In this document: positions 1-10,757 of the stretch, piece after piece | How the letters are laid out: each line of letters opens with the position of its first letter | Numbering within the stretch: position 1 is the stretch's first letter | From: Actinernus sp. WN-2022 | Lineage: Eukaryota > Cnidaria > Anthozoa > Actiniaria > Actinernidae | Reading direction: 5' to 3' | NCBI GenBank assembly: GCA_030867875.1 | Contig: JAOWCC010000577.1 | Span: 94,779,740 to 94,843,739, forward strand | Length of the DNA: 64,000 nucleotides | Program-made: the position numbers and the translations under genes | Notes under the pieces: model-generated | Told to the model about the DNA's origin: nothing | The model's input: the letters and a program-made list of their open reading frames with translations, nothing else | Database searches by the model: none

Positions 1-1884
1 AGCCGCCATCTTGGTTGACGTAAACAAAAGATTCCTCGTCAGTTTCTCGTGTTAGATGAACCAACATGGCCGCCACCTCGGTGTTATCTGAATCTCTAGT
101 AACTGATTGCAAACCAGCAATAGAAAACTCACTGAATGAAGTTAATAAGTAATCGCGGAGAGTAAATTTGGAGCTAAGCCATGCTTCCAAACTGATCGCG
201 ATGGTTTTAACATCGGTTTAATATCGGTACAAATTTGTATTTATTGATTAGCAGTATTACAAGTTAAATATTTAAACAAGGAAAAGGCTAGGACTACTTT
301 TAAGGAGGAACGAAGCAAAACACCTATAAAATAAGCCCTCGGAGTAATTTAAAAACTAATTAAGAAATAAAATAAGAATAACAAAAATCTATACACCAAC
401 AGGCACAAAAAGCAATAATCAGCATGGTTAATATAAATTGAGGATTAAGAAAACCTAAATCATCAAGAAAAGAGTGTATTTACGACAGAAAGACGTTAGT
501 AATACCCTACATGTGGTTCAGCGGATTTCTGTCGGATATCGAGAAAACTATCTGTCTGTTTGTTGGCATGTCAGGTGTTCCAAGCCAATTTACCGTTTTG
601 CGTTTTTGGGGACTGCATTCGGCAGAAGTTATCTGCGGTACGAGCTCTGGATCTCTTTTCGACTCGGAAGCCTCGAGAACAGTGAGTTTTGCAAACTAAA
701 GTTGCCATAGGCCATTTTGACGATGTTGCGCACGCATCACTAGAACAATAGACGCGAGCTGCCAAGACTCGTTCTGGTTCACCAGCCTTTTGTTATTTAA
801 AGCAGATAGCCATTGTTCTTGCTGCGCGTGCAACATCATCAAAATGGCCTAATGAGCTTATAGATAATCACGTCAGGTGTTAATCTAAGTATTTCGGGAA
901 GGTATATTCATTTTAGGGTCTCGAACGTTTTAGCGATGATTGAATCTCGAGGAAGACAATGTGCTTTTATGAGTCTAACAGCACACCACATTGTATATGT
1001 CTTATAGTTATGCTGTTATTTCGATTTTCTTCAACGTTTCAGAAATATTTCAGCTGTCGCCGAATGGTATCCTGTTGTAATATACATGAACTATACAGGA
1101 TAATAAGGTAAAGTGCTTGATATTGTTTTAGCCTTATCAACATGTACTTTGTATGCTCAATACCGTTAATAAAGATATCTTTTCTGGGAAAATGTGCTAC
1201 CAAATTTGTTATGCACGTTGTCTTCAGTGACACAGAAAACTCTAATGTATTTACTGTGCAGTATTGCAACCTGGCCCACCTGAGGAATGTTGGCCAATGG
1301 GTGCCGAGACTGCATTAAAACACAGGATTGAGACTTTGTTCAAGTGTGCCCTGTTCGAGCTAGTAGCCACACAGTAAATCTTGCAATTTTTTAGGCACAT
1401 CAAAAGAACGGCGACACATTATCTAACAATATGAAATAAACATATTCCTCCCTTGATCTAAGAGTTGTGGAAACACTGGTTCCTCTTTCAATTGCAGCAC
1501 TTCACTTCCAATATGGAACCGTTAGTCTATATGTAAAGAGGACCGCTGTGCAATACTGAAACCTTTATTAACTCATTTTTCAATCGTATCTGGAATCAAT
1601 CCTATCTGGAATGTCGGATTCAGAATGTTTTCTCTGCTTTTCCTCTCTCCCCTCTCCTTCTACGGAAGAGCTGTACAGGCCGTTAATTCAATTATCCCTC
1701 AATTATGGCGCCCAAACCAAGACATACATGTAGAATAATATTCATACCGGCGGCGGAGCTGGCTTTGCATTGGATCTTGGAATAACTAAACTTAACGAAT
1801 TTAAAACTTTGTTTATTTAAAGATGGATTGTCCATAAATAAAACAAAAGTTTAATAAAAATACAAACACCATTTTGCAAAGATT
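1..1884. other. Gene-free stretch with dispersed-repeat fragment
   Basis: No convincing coding exon is visible on either strand. Bases 1-130 contain a GCCGCCATCTTGG start and a TTCCTCGTC core. Related fragments recur near 4226-4285, 5095-5150 and 6070-6160, so this is one end of a dispersed non-coding repeat family. The remainder is AT-rich unique-looking DNA with frequent stops. Confidence 0.6.
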
Positions 1885-1920
1885 TTGGCCGCATTAAACT
1901 GCTTGGATAACACACCACAT

Positions 1921-3234
1921 TCACACAGCACGCACGACATTCACACCGCACGCGCGACATTCACACGGCACCCACGACATTCACACGGCACGCACGACAT
2001 TCACACCGCACGCACGACATTCACACCGCACGCGCGACATTCACACGGCACCCACGACATTCACACGGCACGCAAGACATTCACACGGCACGCACGACAT
2101 TCACACCGCACGCACGACATTCACACCGCACGCACGACATTCATACGGTACGCAAGACATTCACACCGCACGCGCGACATTCACACGGCACCCACGACAT
2201 TCACACGGCACCCACGACATTCACACGGCACGCACGACATTCACACCGCACGCGCGACATTCACACCGCACGCGCGACATTCACACGGCACCCACGACAT
2301 TCACACGGCACGCACGACATTCACACGGCACCCACGACATTCACACCGCACGCGCGACATTCACACGGCACCCACGACATTCACACGGCACGCACGACAT
2401 TCACACCGCACGCACGACATTCACACGGCACGCACGACATTCACACGGCACGCACGACATTCACACGGCACCCACGACATTCACACGGCACGCACGACAT
2501 TCACACGGCACGCACGACATTCACACGGCACCCACGACATTCACACGGCACGCACGACATTCACACCGCACGCACGACATTCACACGGCACCCACGACAT
2601 TCACACGGCACGCACGACATTCACACCGCACGACGACATTCACACCGCACGCGCGACATTCACACGGCACCCACGACATTCACACGGCACGCACGACATT
2701 CACACCGCACGCGCGACATTCACACCGCACGCGCGACATTCACACGGCACCCACGACATTCACACCGCACGCGCGACATTCACACGGCACCCACGACATT
2801 CACACCGCACGCGCGACATTCACACGGCACCCACGACATTCACACGGCACGCACGACATTCACACCGCACGCACGACATTCACACCGCACGCGCGACATT
2901 CACACGGCACCCACGACATTCACACGGCACGCAAGACATTCACACCGCACGCACGACATTCACACGGCACCCACGACATTCACACGGCACGCACGACATT
3001 CACACGGCACCCACGACATTCACACGGCACGCACGACATTCACACCGCACGCGCGACATTCACACCGCACGCACGACATTCACACAGCACGCACGACATT
3101 CACACCGCACGCAAGACATTCACACCGCACGCACGACATTCACACCGCACGCACGACATTCACACCGCACGCAAGACATTCACACCGCACGCAAGACATT
3201 CACACCGCACGCGCGACATTCACACGGCACGCGC
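1921..3234. repeat. 20-bp minisatellite, about 66 copies
   Basis: A 20-bp unit of the form TCACACSGCACGCACGACAT repeats head to tail about 66 times. Variants sit at a few fixed positions: CCGCA/GGCA, GCACG/GCGCG/CCACG and rare AAGACAT. One unit near 2621-2639 is 19 bp long. Because 20 is not a multiple of 3, each forward frame reads the same 20-residue cycle and all three stay open, which creates a 453-codon open frame. That frame starts at TTG and has no internal ATG, so it is not credible as a eukaryotic gene. On the minus strand a TGA closes every frame within 60 bp. Confidence 0.95.
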
Positions 3235-3506
3235 GTGCGTATATGATTACCAAATTACCATGCGTGGAGTGAAATCACATAGTTTCGATGTCTCAACTTC
3301 TTGTTTTATCTTCCATTGTTCAAATCCTTTCAGCGAGCACGATGTTAATTGACTTTATATACCTTGAGTTTCAGTACTGAAACGCGCATGACGGGATACA
3401 AAGTATTTTTATCTCACGGCATTTCTAGAAGAAAGTATGTTTTTTTAAATATTCCTCTCAAATCCTCACGATTTATAGGTGAAGAAATTCAAAGGAGAGG
3501 TACCTG

Positions 3507-3730
3507 TGTCACAGCGTTTTCACAAGTTAGGTTATTTTTAGAACGGTTTCCCGCTATTCTTGGGTTGCAATCATTCCTAAGGGATTAAAACCACAAAAGC
3601 GTAGCAGCCATGTTGTTGGTATAAGCAAAGTAGCTAATGAGGCATCTTTTGTTCTGCCACTGGTGCAACCACTAATTGCATGTGGGAAAAATGATCTAAA
3701 AATAGCCCAACTTGTGAAAACGCTGTGACA
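3507..3730. mobile_element. TIR element (MITE), about 224 bp
   Basis: The ends are inverted copies of TGTCACAGCGTTTTCACAAG, followed by a matching TTAGGTTATTTTTAG-like stretch, giving arms of about 35 bp. The interior is non-coding. No clear target-site duplication is visible. Confidence 0.75.
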
Positions 3731-4317
3731 GCTATATATAGGAGATATAGACGCTCCTGGTTACTGACTATTCAGAATAATGAAACAGGGAGAAAATCCG
3801 GGTTCGTTTTCACAATAACTTGGAAATCCGAGTTTTGGAGCTGTTTTTCTCGTAAAACCGGGTTCGGTTCTGAACCTCATCGCCGTCGATACCTACCCAT
3901 TTATCGTACAATACCCCCCCCCCCCCCTCCCCATCCCCCTCACCAGGACTGTGACGTTCCCGCGCCCAGTCCTGTGAAAGTGTAGTAAATTAGTTTTTCA
4001 GTTTCTCACCACATCAGTATATTATATCATTTCATAAATGCCCATAACAGGCTAAAATAATTCACTTTATTATAGCTATAATTATAATACACTCCATGAA
4101 CAGTCGCTTAACAATCTCATATGCCAAAAGACAAAAATATGCCAAAAGACAAAAATAGGCCAAGGAATCTACAGTGCGTGAGCATTACCTACAACACTAT
4201 AGTATTGTTCGTTTGCATGCGACATCATGGTCGCCATGTTAGTGCGGGATGTTTACAAACGATTCCTCGTCAGCTTCTCTTGTGTGGTATTTACATGATA
4301 CCGGAACTGAGTTTCAC
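3731..4317. other. Non-coding spacer with C-tract
   Basis: No gene is visible. It contains a C homopolymer of about 17 bases near 3911, a short direct repeat of ATGCCAAAAGACAAAAATA at 4121-4155, and another fragment of the GCCATCTTGG/TTCCTCGTC dispersed family at 4226-4285. Confidence 0.5.
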
Positions 4318-4640
4318 TGATGCCGGTACGAGTTTCATCCCAGTGCGAGTTTAATACCGGTACGAGTTTCATGCCGGTACGAGTTCATCCTGGTACGGGT
4401 TTCATACCGGTACGAGTTTCATGCCGGCACGAGTTCAACCTGGTACGAGTTTCATGCCGGTACGAGTTCATCCTGGTACGAGTTTCATGCCGGTACGAGT
4501 TCATCCTGGTACGAGTTTCATGCCAGTACGAGTTCATCCTGGTACGAGTTTCATACCGGTACGAGTTTAATGCCGCTACGAGTTCATTTTGGTACGAGTT
4601 TCATATCGGTACGAGTTCATGCCGGTTCCCACTTGTAGCT
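4318..4640. repeat. Degenerate ~33-bp minisatellite rich in GGTACGAG
   Basis: GGTACGAGTTTCATGCCGGT alternates with GGTACGAGTTCATCCT-type half units for roughly 320 bp, with isolated GGTACGAG motifs out to about 4760. A 108-codon frame through it reads a cyclic VRVSCRYEF-type peptide and is a by-product of the repeat. Confidence 0.85.
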
Positions 4641-5187
4641 CTGTAATTGTTTAATGATACCGGTAGTAGTCCACTCCAGTTGCATACCGATATGAAATCT
4701 ACCACATTTTGTACCGCTAACATGTAATGAGGTACGAGAGTTTTCATTCCGGTACGAGATGATGGACATGGCCGGGTAGTGCTTCGATGTCCTTGTCTTT
4801 CCGGTTCAACCACCCCCATGTAAACGTGGCACGATGTTTGATTTCGTACCGGTACGTAACTCATACCAGTAGAGCCAGATTTCGTATATATGAGTGAGAC
4901 AAACTACGACATTGACTACGGCACGGTTACTGTACGGCATGCCGCGACATTGAAATGGTTTCCCTATTGCTTTTGTCCTGCTGATCCAATAAAATTACAT
5001 AGTTATGGTACAGCAAGATACAGTACCGTTACGGTAAGACTATGGACACACCGTAGTTTGTCTATGCTCTATCGTGCATGTACACACCCCGTTAGTTCCA
5101 CCAACATGGCTGTCATGTCTTTAACTTATATGAATCTCTGGGGATTTATTTAAAACCAAGAATGCTCAAGTAATTTTTATACTATTG

Positions 5188-5380
5188 GCCGTTTTTTATA
5201 CTAGAGACGCATAATCGTCTAGACGTATTTGGGCATAGAAAACAAAGTTAGTGCATCTTCTTAGTTTGTCTAGTATAAAAACGGGCACAAGACGCATTAT
5301 TCGACTGGACGAACTAAATTTGATAATCCGTCCAAAACAACGCACTATCGAACTTAGTTCGTCTAGTCGCATAATGCGTC
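5188..5380. mobile_element. Small TIR/hairpin repeats around TATACTAGA and GACGCATTAT
   Basis: GGCCGTTTTTTATACTAGA at 5188 is inverted near 5268-5286 (TCTAGTATAAAAACGGGC), making a roughly 100-bp TIR element. Directly adjacent, arms at about 5290-5322 and 5346-5380 (GACGCATTAT.CGACT.GACG) form a second hairpin. Both are non-coding. They may be one rearranged element. Confidence 0.6.
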
Positions 5381-6182
5381 TTATGCCCAGGGCTATGCCA
5401 TGCTGATAATACCTAACAAGCACGAAACAGCTGTACATTGTTGCCACTCCACGGGTAATAAGGTGTGAGCATGCGTGTTAGACGCTAGCTACGTTGTAGC
5501 GTGTGTTGGGTAGTCCCATGCTTTTTGCTTGGTTTGAAATAACCGTTTCTATATTTTTGTAGAGTCAGTGTGGAGGAGCTCTGTGAAGCAACAAACATGA
5601 TAATCTAAATGTATCTGCACTTGTACTGTAAAAATCTTTACAGTTTTATTTACTGTAATGGATTAGTTCAGCAATTTTCGATAAGTGGGAAAAAATCACC
5701 TTGTAACTTCAAGGATAGAGATCTATTCTAACATGCTGGTAAACATATTTGGTGAAGTAGTCTGTTTAGGAACTGTGCAATAATTAGCAGGGGAGGCCGG
5801 TGGGTTAGAAAATGAGTCTGAACATGGTAAAATAAGTCATACCCACCCCCTAAAATATACAAAATGAACTCTCACCCACCTCGTTATATTACTCAAATAA
5901 GCTCCAATCTTCCCCCCCCCCCCCCTCCCTTATAGTGAGTAATTTTACTTACTGCCCACCCCTTTCATGTCATAATTTTACATGGTTCCTCCCAACCCCC
6001 ATCGAGTTATTGCACAGTCCCTTAGCTTCCATCCACATTTCGTAGAATTCGTCTTTGTATTTCTTCAATAAAGATGCCTCGTTAGCTTCTCTAGTTTGAT
6101 CACCAAGGGTATCAACGTTTTAGTTATTTGAATATCTGCGAAATAATTGAAAGCCAAGAATATAAAAAGATTCCACTATAGC
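5381..6182. other. Non-coding spacer
   Basis: No exon is visible. It holds a C-tract near 5911-5926 and repeat fragments containing CACCC. A GCCTCGTTAGCTTCTCTAG segment at 6070 belongs to the dispersed family first seen at base 1. Confidence 0.5.
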
Positions 6183-6497
6183 CCGGTTTACGCGATAAGA
6201 GTTTTGGGTACGGCACTCCTATAACTTGGGCACGGTACTCCTAAGGCACGGTACTCCTAACTTGGGCACGGCACTCCTAACTTGGGCACGGCACTCCTAA
6301 CTTGGGCACGGCTCTCCTAACAGGCGGGCATGCGAGACTACCTTTTTACAGGGCCTCAGAACCCCTAGGTTTTCGGGCACGCGTACCCGGAACATTACCA
6401 TTTACACGACAAAAACAAGGAATACCGTGCTTATTTTTTTGCCATCCGTACCAAAATTTAGGAGTACCGTGCCGAAAGTGCTTGTTGTGTAAACCGG
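6183..6497. mobile_element. TIR element carrying 20-bp tandem repeat, copy 1
   Basis: Imperfect ends CCGGTTTACGCGATAAG and the inverse of TTGTTGTGTAAACCGG bound about 315 bp. Inside are about five units of the 20-bp motif CTTGGGCACGGCACTCCTAA. They are followed by a unique right part with ACAGGGCCTCAG and GCGTACCCGGAACATT. The element at 19681-20180 has the same end motif, the same 20-bp unit and the same right part, so the two are one family. Confidence 0.75.
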
Positions 6498-6601
6498 ATT
6501 AAAGTACTTGAAACATTTTTGATGCCCAATAATTATAATGATTTTCACTCCAAAAACAAGTAAGCAAACTAAGTTATGAAATGTTTCCTAATTTTATGCC
6601 T

Positions 6602-6607
6602 TTTATT
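6602..6607 (-). promoter_or_regulatory. Candidate polyadenylation signal for insulin-like gene
   Basis: The minus strand reads AATAAA about 85 nt downstream of the insulin-like stop codon (6692-6694), a normal position for a short 3' UTR. The hexamer is common in AT-rich DNA, so this is only consistent with use. Confidence 0.4.
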
Positions 6608-6691
6608 TTTGTGAAGGGTGATGCTTTTGTAACTAGGTTTCTATATTGTCCTTGCTGCTTTGGCTCTGTAGTAATGATGTTTCTTCGTGTC

Positions 6692-6867
6692 CTAGATACA
6701 GTCATATTCAGCAACTTCCGACAAGGAGCATTTTTCATAACAGCATTCCTCTACGGGGTTAGTGGCGCCACCTGCTCCTCGTTTACTAAAAAGTGACACT
6801 CCTCGACGGACCAGACCGGACTCCAAGAATCTCTTGGCTACTGTGGCTGGACTCACGATATCTCCAT
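6692..6867 (-). CDS. Insulin-like peptide, exon 2 (C-peptide end and A chain)
   Basis: This is the second coding exon of an insulin/relaxin-superfamily hormone precursor. It follows a pyrimidine-rich acceptor ending GTTTAG and opens with two bases that complete the codon split after exon 1, so the intron is phase 1. It encodes 57 residues after the split Asp, then TAG. The order is a short linker, Lys-Arg, a C-peptide region with Arg-Arg, a Ser-Lys-Arg cleavage site, then the A chain with motif CCYEKCSLSEVAEYDC, one Ile and stop. The CC-xxx-C core is diagnostic of insulin A chains. The last gap holds nine residues, where insulin and relaxin usually have eight. Joined to exon 1, the precursor is 123 residues. 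Expected role, from the family: secreted ligand of insulin-type receptors. The family call comes from motifs and gene structure, not a search. Confidence 0.88.
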
Positions 6868-6917
6868 CTAAACGTCAATAAGAAGGTTGTGTTTTAGTAA
6901 GAATCTAAACAATTCTC

Positions 6918-7627
6918 TAGACTGCTAGCAAGTACCTTCTATTCCGCTAATTTCTAGCTATTTAAGCATGGCTAAATATGGTTCAACATGGTTCAACGTG
7001 GTTCAACATGGTTCAACGTGGTGAAACATGACATAACATGCTTCAACCTCAACCTCGTTCCCAGGGGTCTTTACGCGCCTAATCAAAGATGGCGTCGAAA
7101 TTACCCCTGGTACAGGCTGGTCATGTGACTCCAAAATATGCCCAATATATGGGCATATTTTGAAGAACATCCGCCATCTTGGATTCATCATCGCTGAAGA
7201 ACGGTTAGCGGTTGAAGTGTGATCCCAATGAATTCCAACCGTACATTGTTCTACTTGTACCCAGTTGCGAAGTGAGTATTGAAAAAGCCAAAAACGCTAA
7301 GTTCTGATGAATTTTTAGTTGTTTTCAACGAATTTTGAACGCGCAATACGAAAGACGACATCACCAGTTTATTTTTCAAATCAAAAATGCACGCGCTAAT
7401 CGAAATTCTCCAATCAGCGCGCGCGAATCGTCTAGCCAATCAGTGGCCAAATCCCACCAGCCTGTAGGCGCGTAAAGACTCCTGGTTCAACCTGGGTGTG
7501 TTTACATACATGTTTAGCCATCTTGAACCATGTTTAGCCATCTTGAACCATGTTTTGTCATCTTGAACCATGTTTAGCCATGCCTATATATTAATTAGAG
7601 GAATAGAAGGGACTTGCTAGCAGTCTA
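6918..7627. mobile_element. Fold-back element in the insulin-like intron
   Basis: The outer ends are inverted copies of TAGACTGCTAGCAAG and CCTTCTATTCC (6918 onward and 7590-7627). Each is followed internally by several GGTTCAAC/GGTTCAAGATGGCT-type tandem units facing inward. This TIR-plus-subterminal-array design is typical of fold-back elements. It lies wholly inside the insulin-like intron and itself contains another element at 7061-7485. No ORF with transposase features is visible. Confidence 0.75.
7061..7485. mobile_element. Nested TIR element (425 bp) inside fold-back
   Basis: CCAGGGGTCTTTACGCGCCT at 7061-7080 is matched in inverse by 7466-7485 with one mismatch, giving 20-bp terminal repeats. 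The interior is non-coding, with CGCCATCTTGG and GGCATATTTTG repeats. It lies between the two arms of the outer element, so it inserted later or is that element's core. Confidence 0.8.
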
Positions 7628-8215
7628 ACTGTTACTTTTTTTGCGCTTCTTGAAGAACAAAAACATTCTTTTACAAATAGATGCCATTTTGCCGTGCGTT
7701 TGTCTTCTTTTAGATGATCAGATGACGTCACAGCATGACGAGAACAATGATGTACGTCACGAGACGCAGTCGAGTGACATGACTGTTGTCCTCGCCTGTG
7801 CATCTATAAGATGACCCACGGCAAAATTACAGCATACATTTGTTTTATATGATAATTAGCAAAAAAGGAAGATTTCTAAAAATATTTTTGTCGAAAATAT
7901 GACGTCATCTTCGTATCTATACTCTAATAAAACATGGCTGTTGACCAATCAGAGCACGCGTTTCAGACGGTTTATTGCAGAAATAATATTCTCACGGGTT
8001 ATTCAATTGCATATTAGTATAAAAGTCTGTACTTTCAATTCACGGTTATGGAATAATTCATGAACTTACATTTTAAATATAGTCTATTTTGACGAGGGGA
8101 GGGCATTTTAACCGAGGATCACTGGTCCTTTAGGTGGAAGGCGTGTTTCTCCGATCTAAGATTACCATCATTATTAATGCTAATATTACTTCAACGATTT
8201 TTAAACCTGGTTAGA
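7628..8215. other. Intron sequence, nothing recognisable
   Basis: This non-coding part of the insulin-like intron contains several TGACGTCA-like motifs near 7723, 7752 and 7902 and ordinary AT-rich DNA. I see no exon or element ends. Confidence 0.4.
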
Positions 8216-8910
8216 GGGCGGATAGAACTAACTATACACCAATCTCAGTGCTCCCTGTCATCTCTACAATTTTCGAAAAGATTGTTTTACCCGAGGATAT
8301 GAATTATACGTAACGATAAATGTTATCTGAGCATCGGTCAGGTTTTAAACCCTAACACTCGACTGAAACTGCCCGTCACATATCCATAATGACATGGTAC
8401 CGACAATCACATGGATCAGTGGGATATTAACATTGCAGTCGTCATTGATTAAAACTAGGCCTTTCGGCTACTTCTGACCATACGATCTTGCTCAGAAAAT
8501 TGCAATGTTATGGTAGTAGATCCAAGGAGCTTGAATGGTTTAATCATACCTTTCTGATATAAATCAATGCTGCTATGTTAATTGTGTACTTTTAAGCAGC
8601 CGGACTATAAAATGCGGGATACCTCATACTCCATCCTTGGTCCGCTCCTTTTCCTTATCATGATGATTTATAATGATTTATCTGGCTGCTTGTCACATTC
8701 ACGTGGCACGTACACGAAAGTATACGAACACATAAAAAGTGGTCATACAAGGGATCTTGGTAAGTCATTTGTATAGCTGCAAACAAACCGTCTAAGTTTA
8801 AAGGTATCAAAAAGTGAAAACACAACCAAAATTCGATATATTAACATCGGTTAAGTGTTATCATCAGACGACAGTTTAAATTGGCAAGTAAAGAAGTTCG
8901 AGAATGCTTG
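8216..8910 (+). pseudogene. Decayed LINE reverse transcriptase (Jockey/CR1-like)
   Basis: Reading across frames gives the standard order of a non-LTR reverse transcriptase. NYTPISVLPVISTIFEKIV is at about 8228. A degenerate ASVRF block and an AVVID block (palm motif A region) lie near 8330-8450. SILGPLLFLIMMIYNDLSG is at about 8630-8690. A degenerate LNWQVKKFE-like block lies near 8880. Frameshifts and stops separate each block, and the usual FADD motif is not recognisable. The fragment is in the insulin-like intron, antisense to that gene. It is an old, inactive copy. Confidence 0.85.
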
Positions 8911-9397
8911 ATACCAACTGAAAACTTGAAAACGTTGGTCTAACGTTTTCAAGTTTTCATAATCGTAACCATTTCCATCCTTGCCATCTTTTGCCAGATA
9001 AAATTGCTGTAGTTTCATTTCGCTTATAAAGAAGCTTTTAATAACATTATACCATTATTTTCTATTGGTTTGAATACGATTTTTAGCTTTTCAAAGTGAT
9101 GCATCGGTACTAAAATCCCTGTAAACACGAAGTTCCGGTATAAAAGGGTCATGGCCAGACCATCTTCAGTTGTCACTCAGCCTTTGTGGAGTGAACATCT
9201 TTGTGATGCTCCGCTTGAGTGCTCCCTACTGATTGCTTATCGCGCGAAATTCAAATCAAACAGATAAATGTTAAACTTTAGAGTATGGGCTACATAGTTC
9301 GTAAACAGTCATAAAATAAAGCCTAAAGTCGTTAATAAACAACTCTTCCTATATTTCCACTTTGTGATGGCTGATTCACTCGCCACTGCGTTCTTCG

Positions 9398-10425
9398 CTG
9401 CTCTGTAAAAAAACACTGAATTTCTAATGGCAGTGGCTTGAAACAACCATAGGGGCTGATCAAAGTCACCTGAAACAACCATAGGGGCTGATCAAAGCCA
9501 GGACTTGAAACAACCATAGGGGCTGATCAAAGTCACCTGAAACAACCATAGGGGCTGATCAAAGCCAGGACTTGAAACAACCATAGAGGCTGATCAAAGT
9601 CACCTGAAACAACCATAGGGGCTGATCAAAGCCAGGACTTGAAACAACCATAGCGGCTGATCAAACTCAGCCAGGACCTGAAACAACCATAGGGGCTGAT
9701 CAAAGCCAGGACCTGAAACAACCATAGCGGCTGATCAAAGCCAGGACCTGAAACAACCATAGGGACTGATCAAAGCCAGGACCTGAAACAACCATAGGGG
9801 CCGATCAAAGCCAGGACCTGAAACAACCATAGGGGCCGATCAAAGCCAGGACCTGAAACAACCATAGGGGCTGATCAAAGCCAGGACCTGAAACAACCAT
9901 AGGGGCTAATCAAAGCCAGGACCTGAAACAACCATAGAGGCCGATCAAAGCCAGGACCTGAAACAACCATAGGTGCTGATCAAAGCCAGGACCTGAAACA
10001 ACCATAGGGGCTGATCAAAGCCAGGACCTGAAACAACCATAGGGGCTGATCAAAGCCAGGACCTGAAACAACCATAGGGACTGATCAAAGCCAGGACCTG
10101 AAACAACCATAGGGGCTAATCAAAGCCAGGACCTGAAACAACCATAGGGGCCGATCAAAGCCAGGACCTGAAACAACCATAGGTGCTGATCAAAGCCAGG
10201 ACCTGAAACAACCATAGGGGCTGATCAAAGCCAGGACCTGAAACAACCATAGGGGCTGATCAAAGCCAGGACCTGAAACAACCATAGGGGCTGATCAAAG
10301 CCAGGACCTGAAACAACCATAGGGGCTGATCAAAGCCAGGACCTGAAACAACCATAGGGGCTGATCAAAGCCAGGACCTGGCTAATTCACATATCGAATT
10401 GGAATTTAGCGTGTAATTTGAATTT
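9398..10425 (-). repeat. SINE 3' domain expanded to a 35-bp, 27-copy minisatellite
   Basis: A 35-bp unit (CCTGAAACAACCATAGGGGC followed by TGATCAAAGCCAGGA) repeats about 27 times between 9425 and 10385. The first copies are slightly shorter variants. The left flank (CTGAATTTCTAAYGG) and right flank (ATCGAATTGGAATTTAGCGT) match the single-unit SINE at 34500-34741 in the same order. The array is therefore an internal expansion of a SINE 3' domain. No tRNA-type head follows here, so this copy is truncated. It fills the insulin-like intron between about 85 bp and 1.1 kb from the donor. Confidence 0.9.
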
Positions 10426-10509
10426 CAAATTTCGAGTTCGCCAACCCTTTTATACCGTAATTTCCTGTTTAATTGGGTTTTGAGAAACTGGGTCTATTTT
10501 TGATCTCAC

Positions 10510-10705
10510 CTGGTATTTCCCTCTTGGAATTTTCACACTTTGGATTCTTTCCACAGCACACATACCAGGCGGATATAAACTGATCCCCACATAGAGCGTG
10601 TACTGTGCCCTTTTTCCTTTCTTTTCCTGCTGTGTGACCAACATGGCAGACGAGCGCCACAAGTAGAATTACTAAAAGCAATGGTATGTTGTTTTGGGAT
10701 ACCAT
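10510..10705 (-). CDS. Insulin-like peptide, exon 1 (signal peptide and B chain)
   Basis: This exon encodes 65 residues plus one base. Residues 7-26 are a strongly hydrophobic leucine/valine stretch ending in HTA, a good signal peptide. The B chain follows with ALCGDQFISAWYVCCG near residues 37-52. Cys39 and Cys51 are separated by 11 residues and the second is followed by Gly, the spacing of insulin B7 and B19. Extra cysteines at 50 and 57 are unusual. The exon ends at CCAG/GTGAGA, a near-consensus donor in phase 1. That matches the phase of the C-peptide intron of vertebrate insulin genes. I chose the ATG at 10705 because TTTTTCTTCAG, a good acceptor, abuts it; an in-frame ATG six codons upstream (10723) is the alternative. 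The intron to exon 2 is 3,642 bp. Confidence 0.88.
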
Positions 10706-10716
10706 CTGAAGAAAAA
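10706..10716 (-). promoter_or_regulatory. Candidate 5'-UTR splice acceptor before insulin-like start
   Basis: On the minus strand TTTTTCTTCAG sits directly before the chosen ATG, a pyrimidine tract plus CAG. If used, the gene has an upstream non-coding exon at higher coordinates that I could not locate, and the ATG at 10723 would be intronic. Confidence 0.5.
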
Positions 10717-10757
10717 CATTCAAATAATATTCATTAGAAATGCGACTACTTTAATAC

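Noticed and set aside
1885..3246. 453-codon open frame (HTAR/RHSHGTHD repeats) as a histidine-rich protein gene
   Set aside because: It starts at TTG, has no ATG, and its openness follows from a 20-bp unit without stops. No splice sites or composition change at its edges.
4320..4646. 108-codon frame with repeated VRVSCRYEF
   Set aside because: By-product of the GGTACGAG minisatellite.
10450..10662. Second minus-strand frame overlapping the insulin-like exon 1
   Set aside because: It is a shadow in another frame that reads through the splice donor into the intron.
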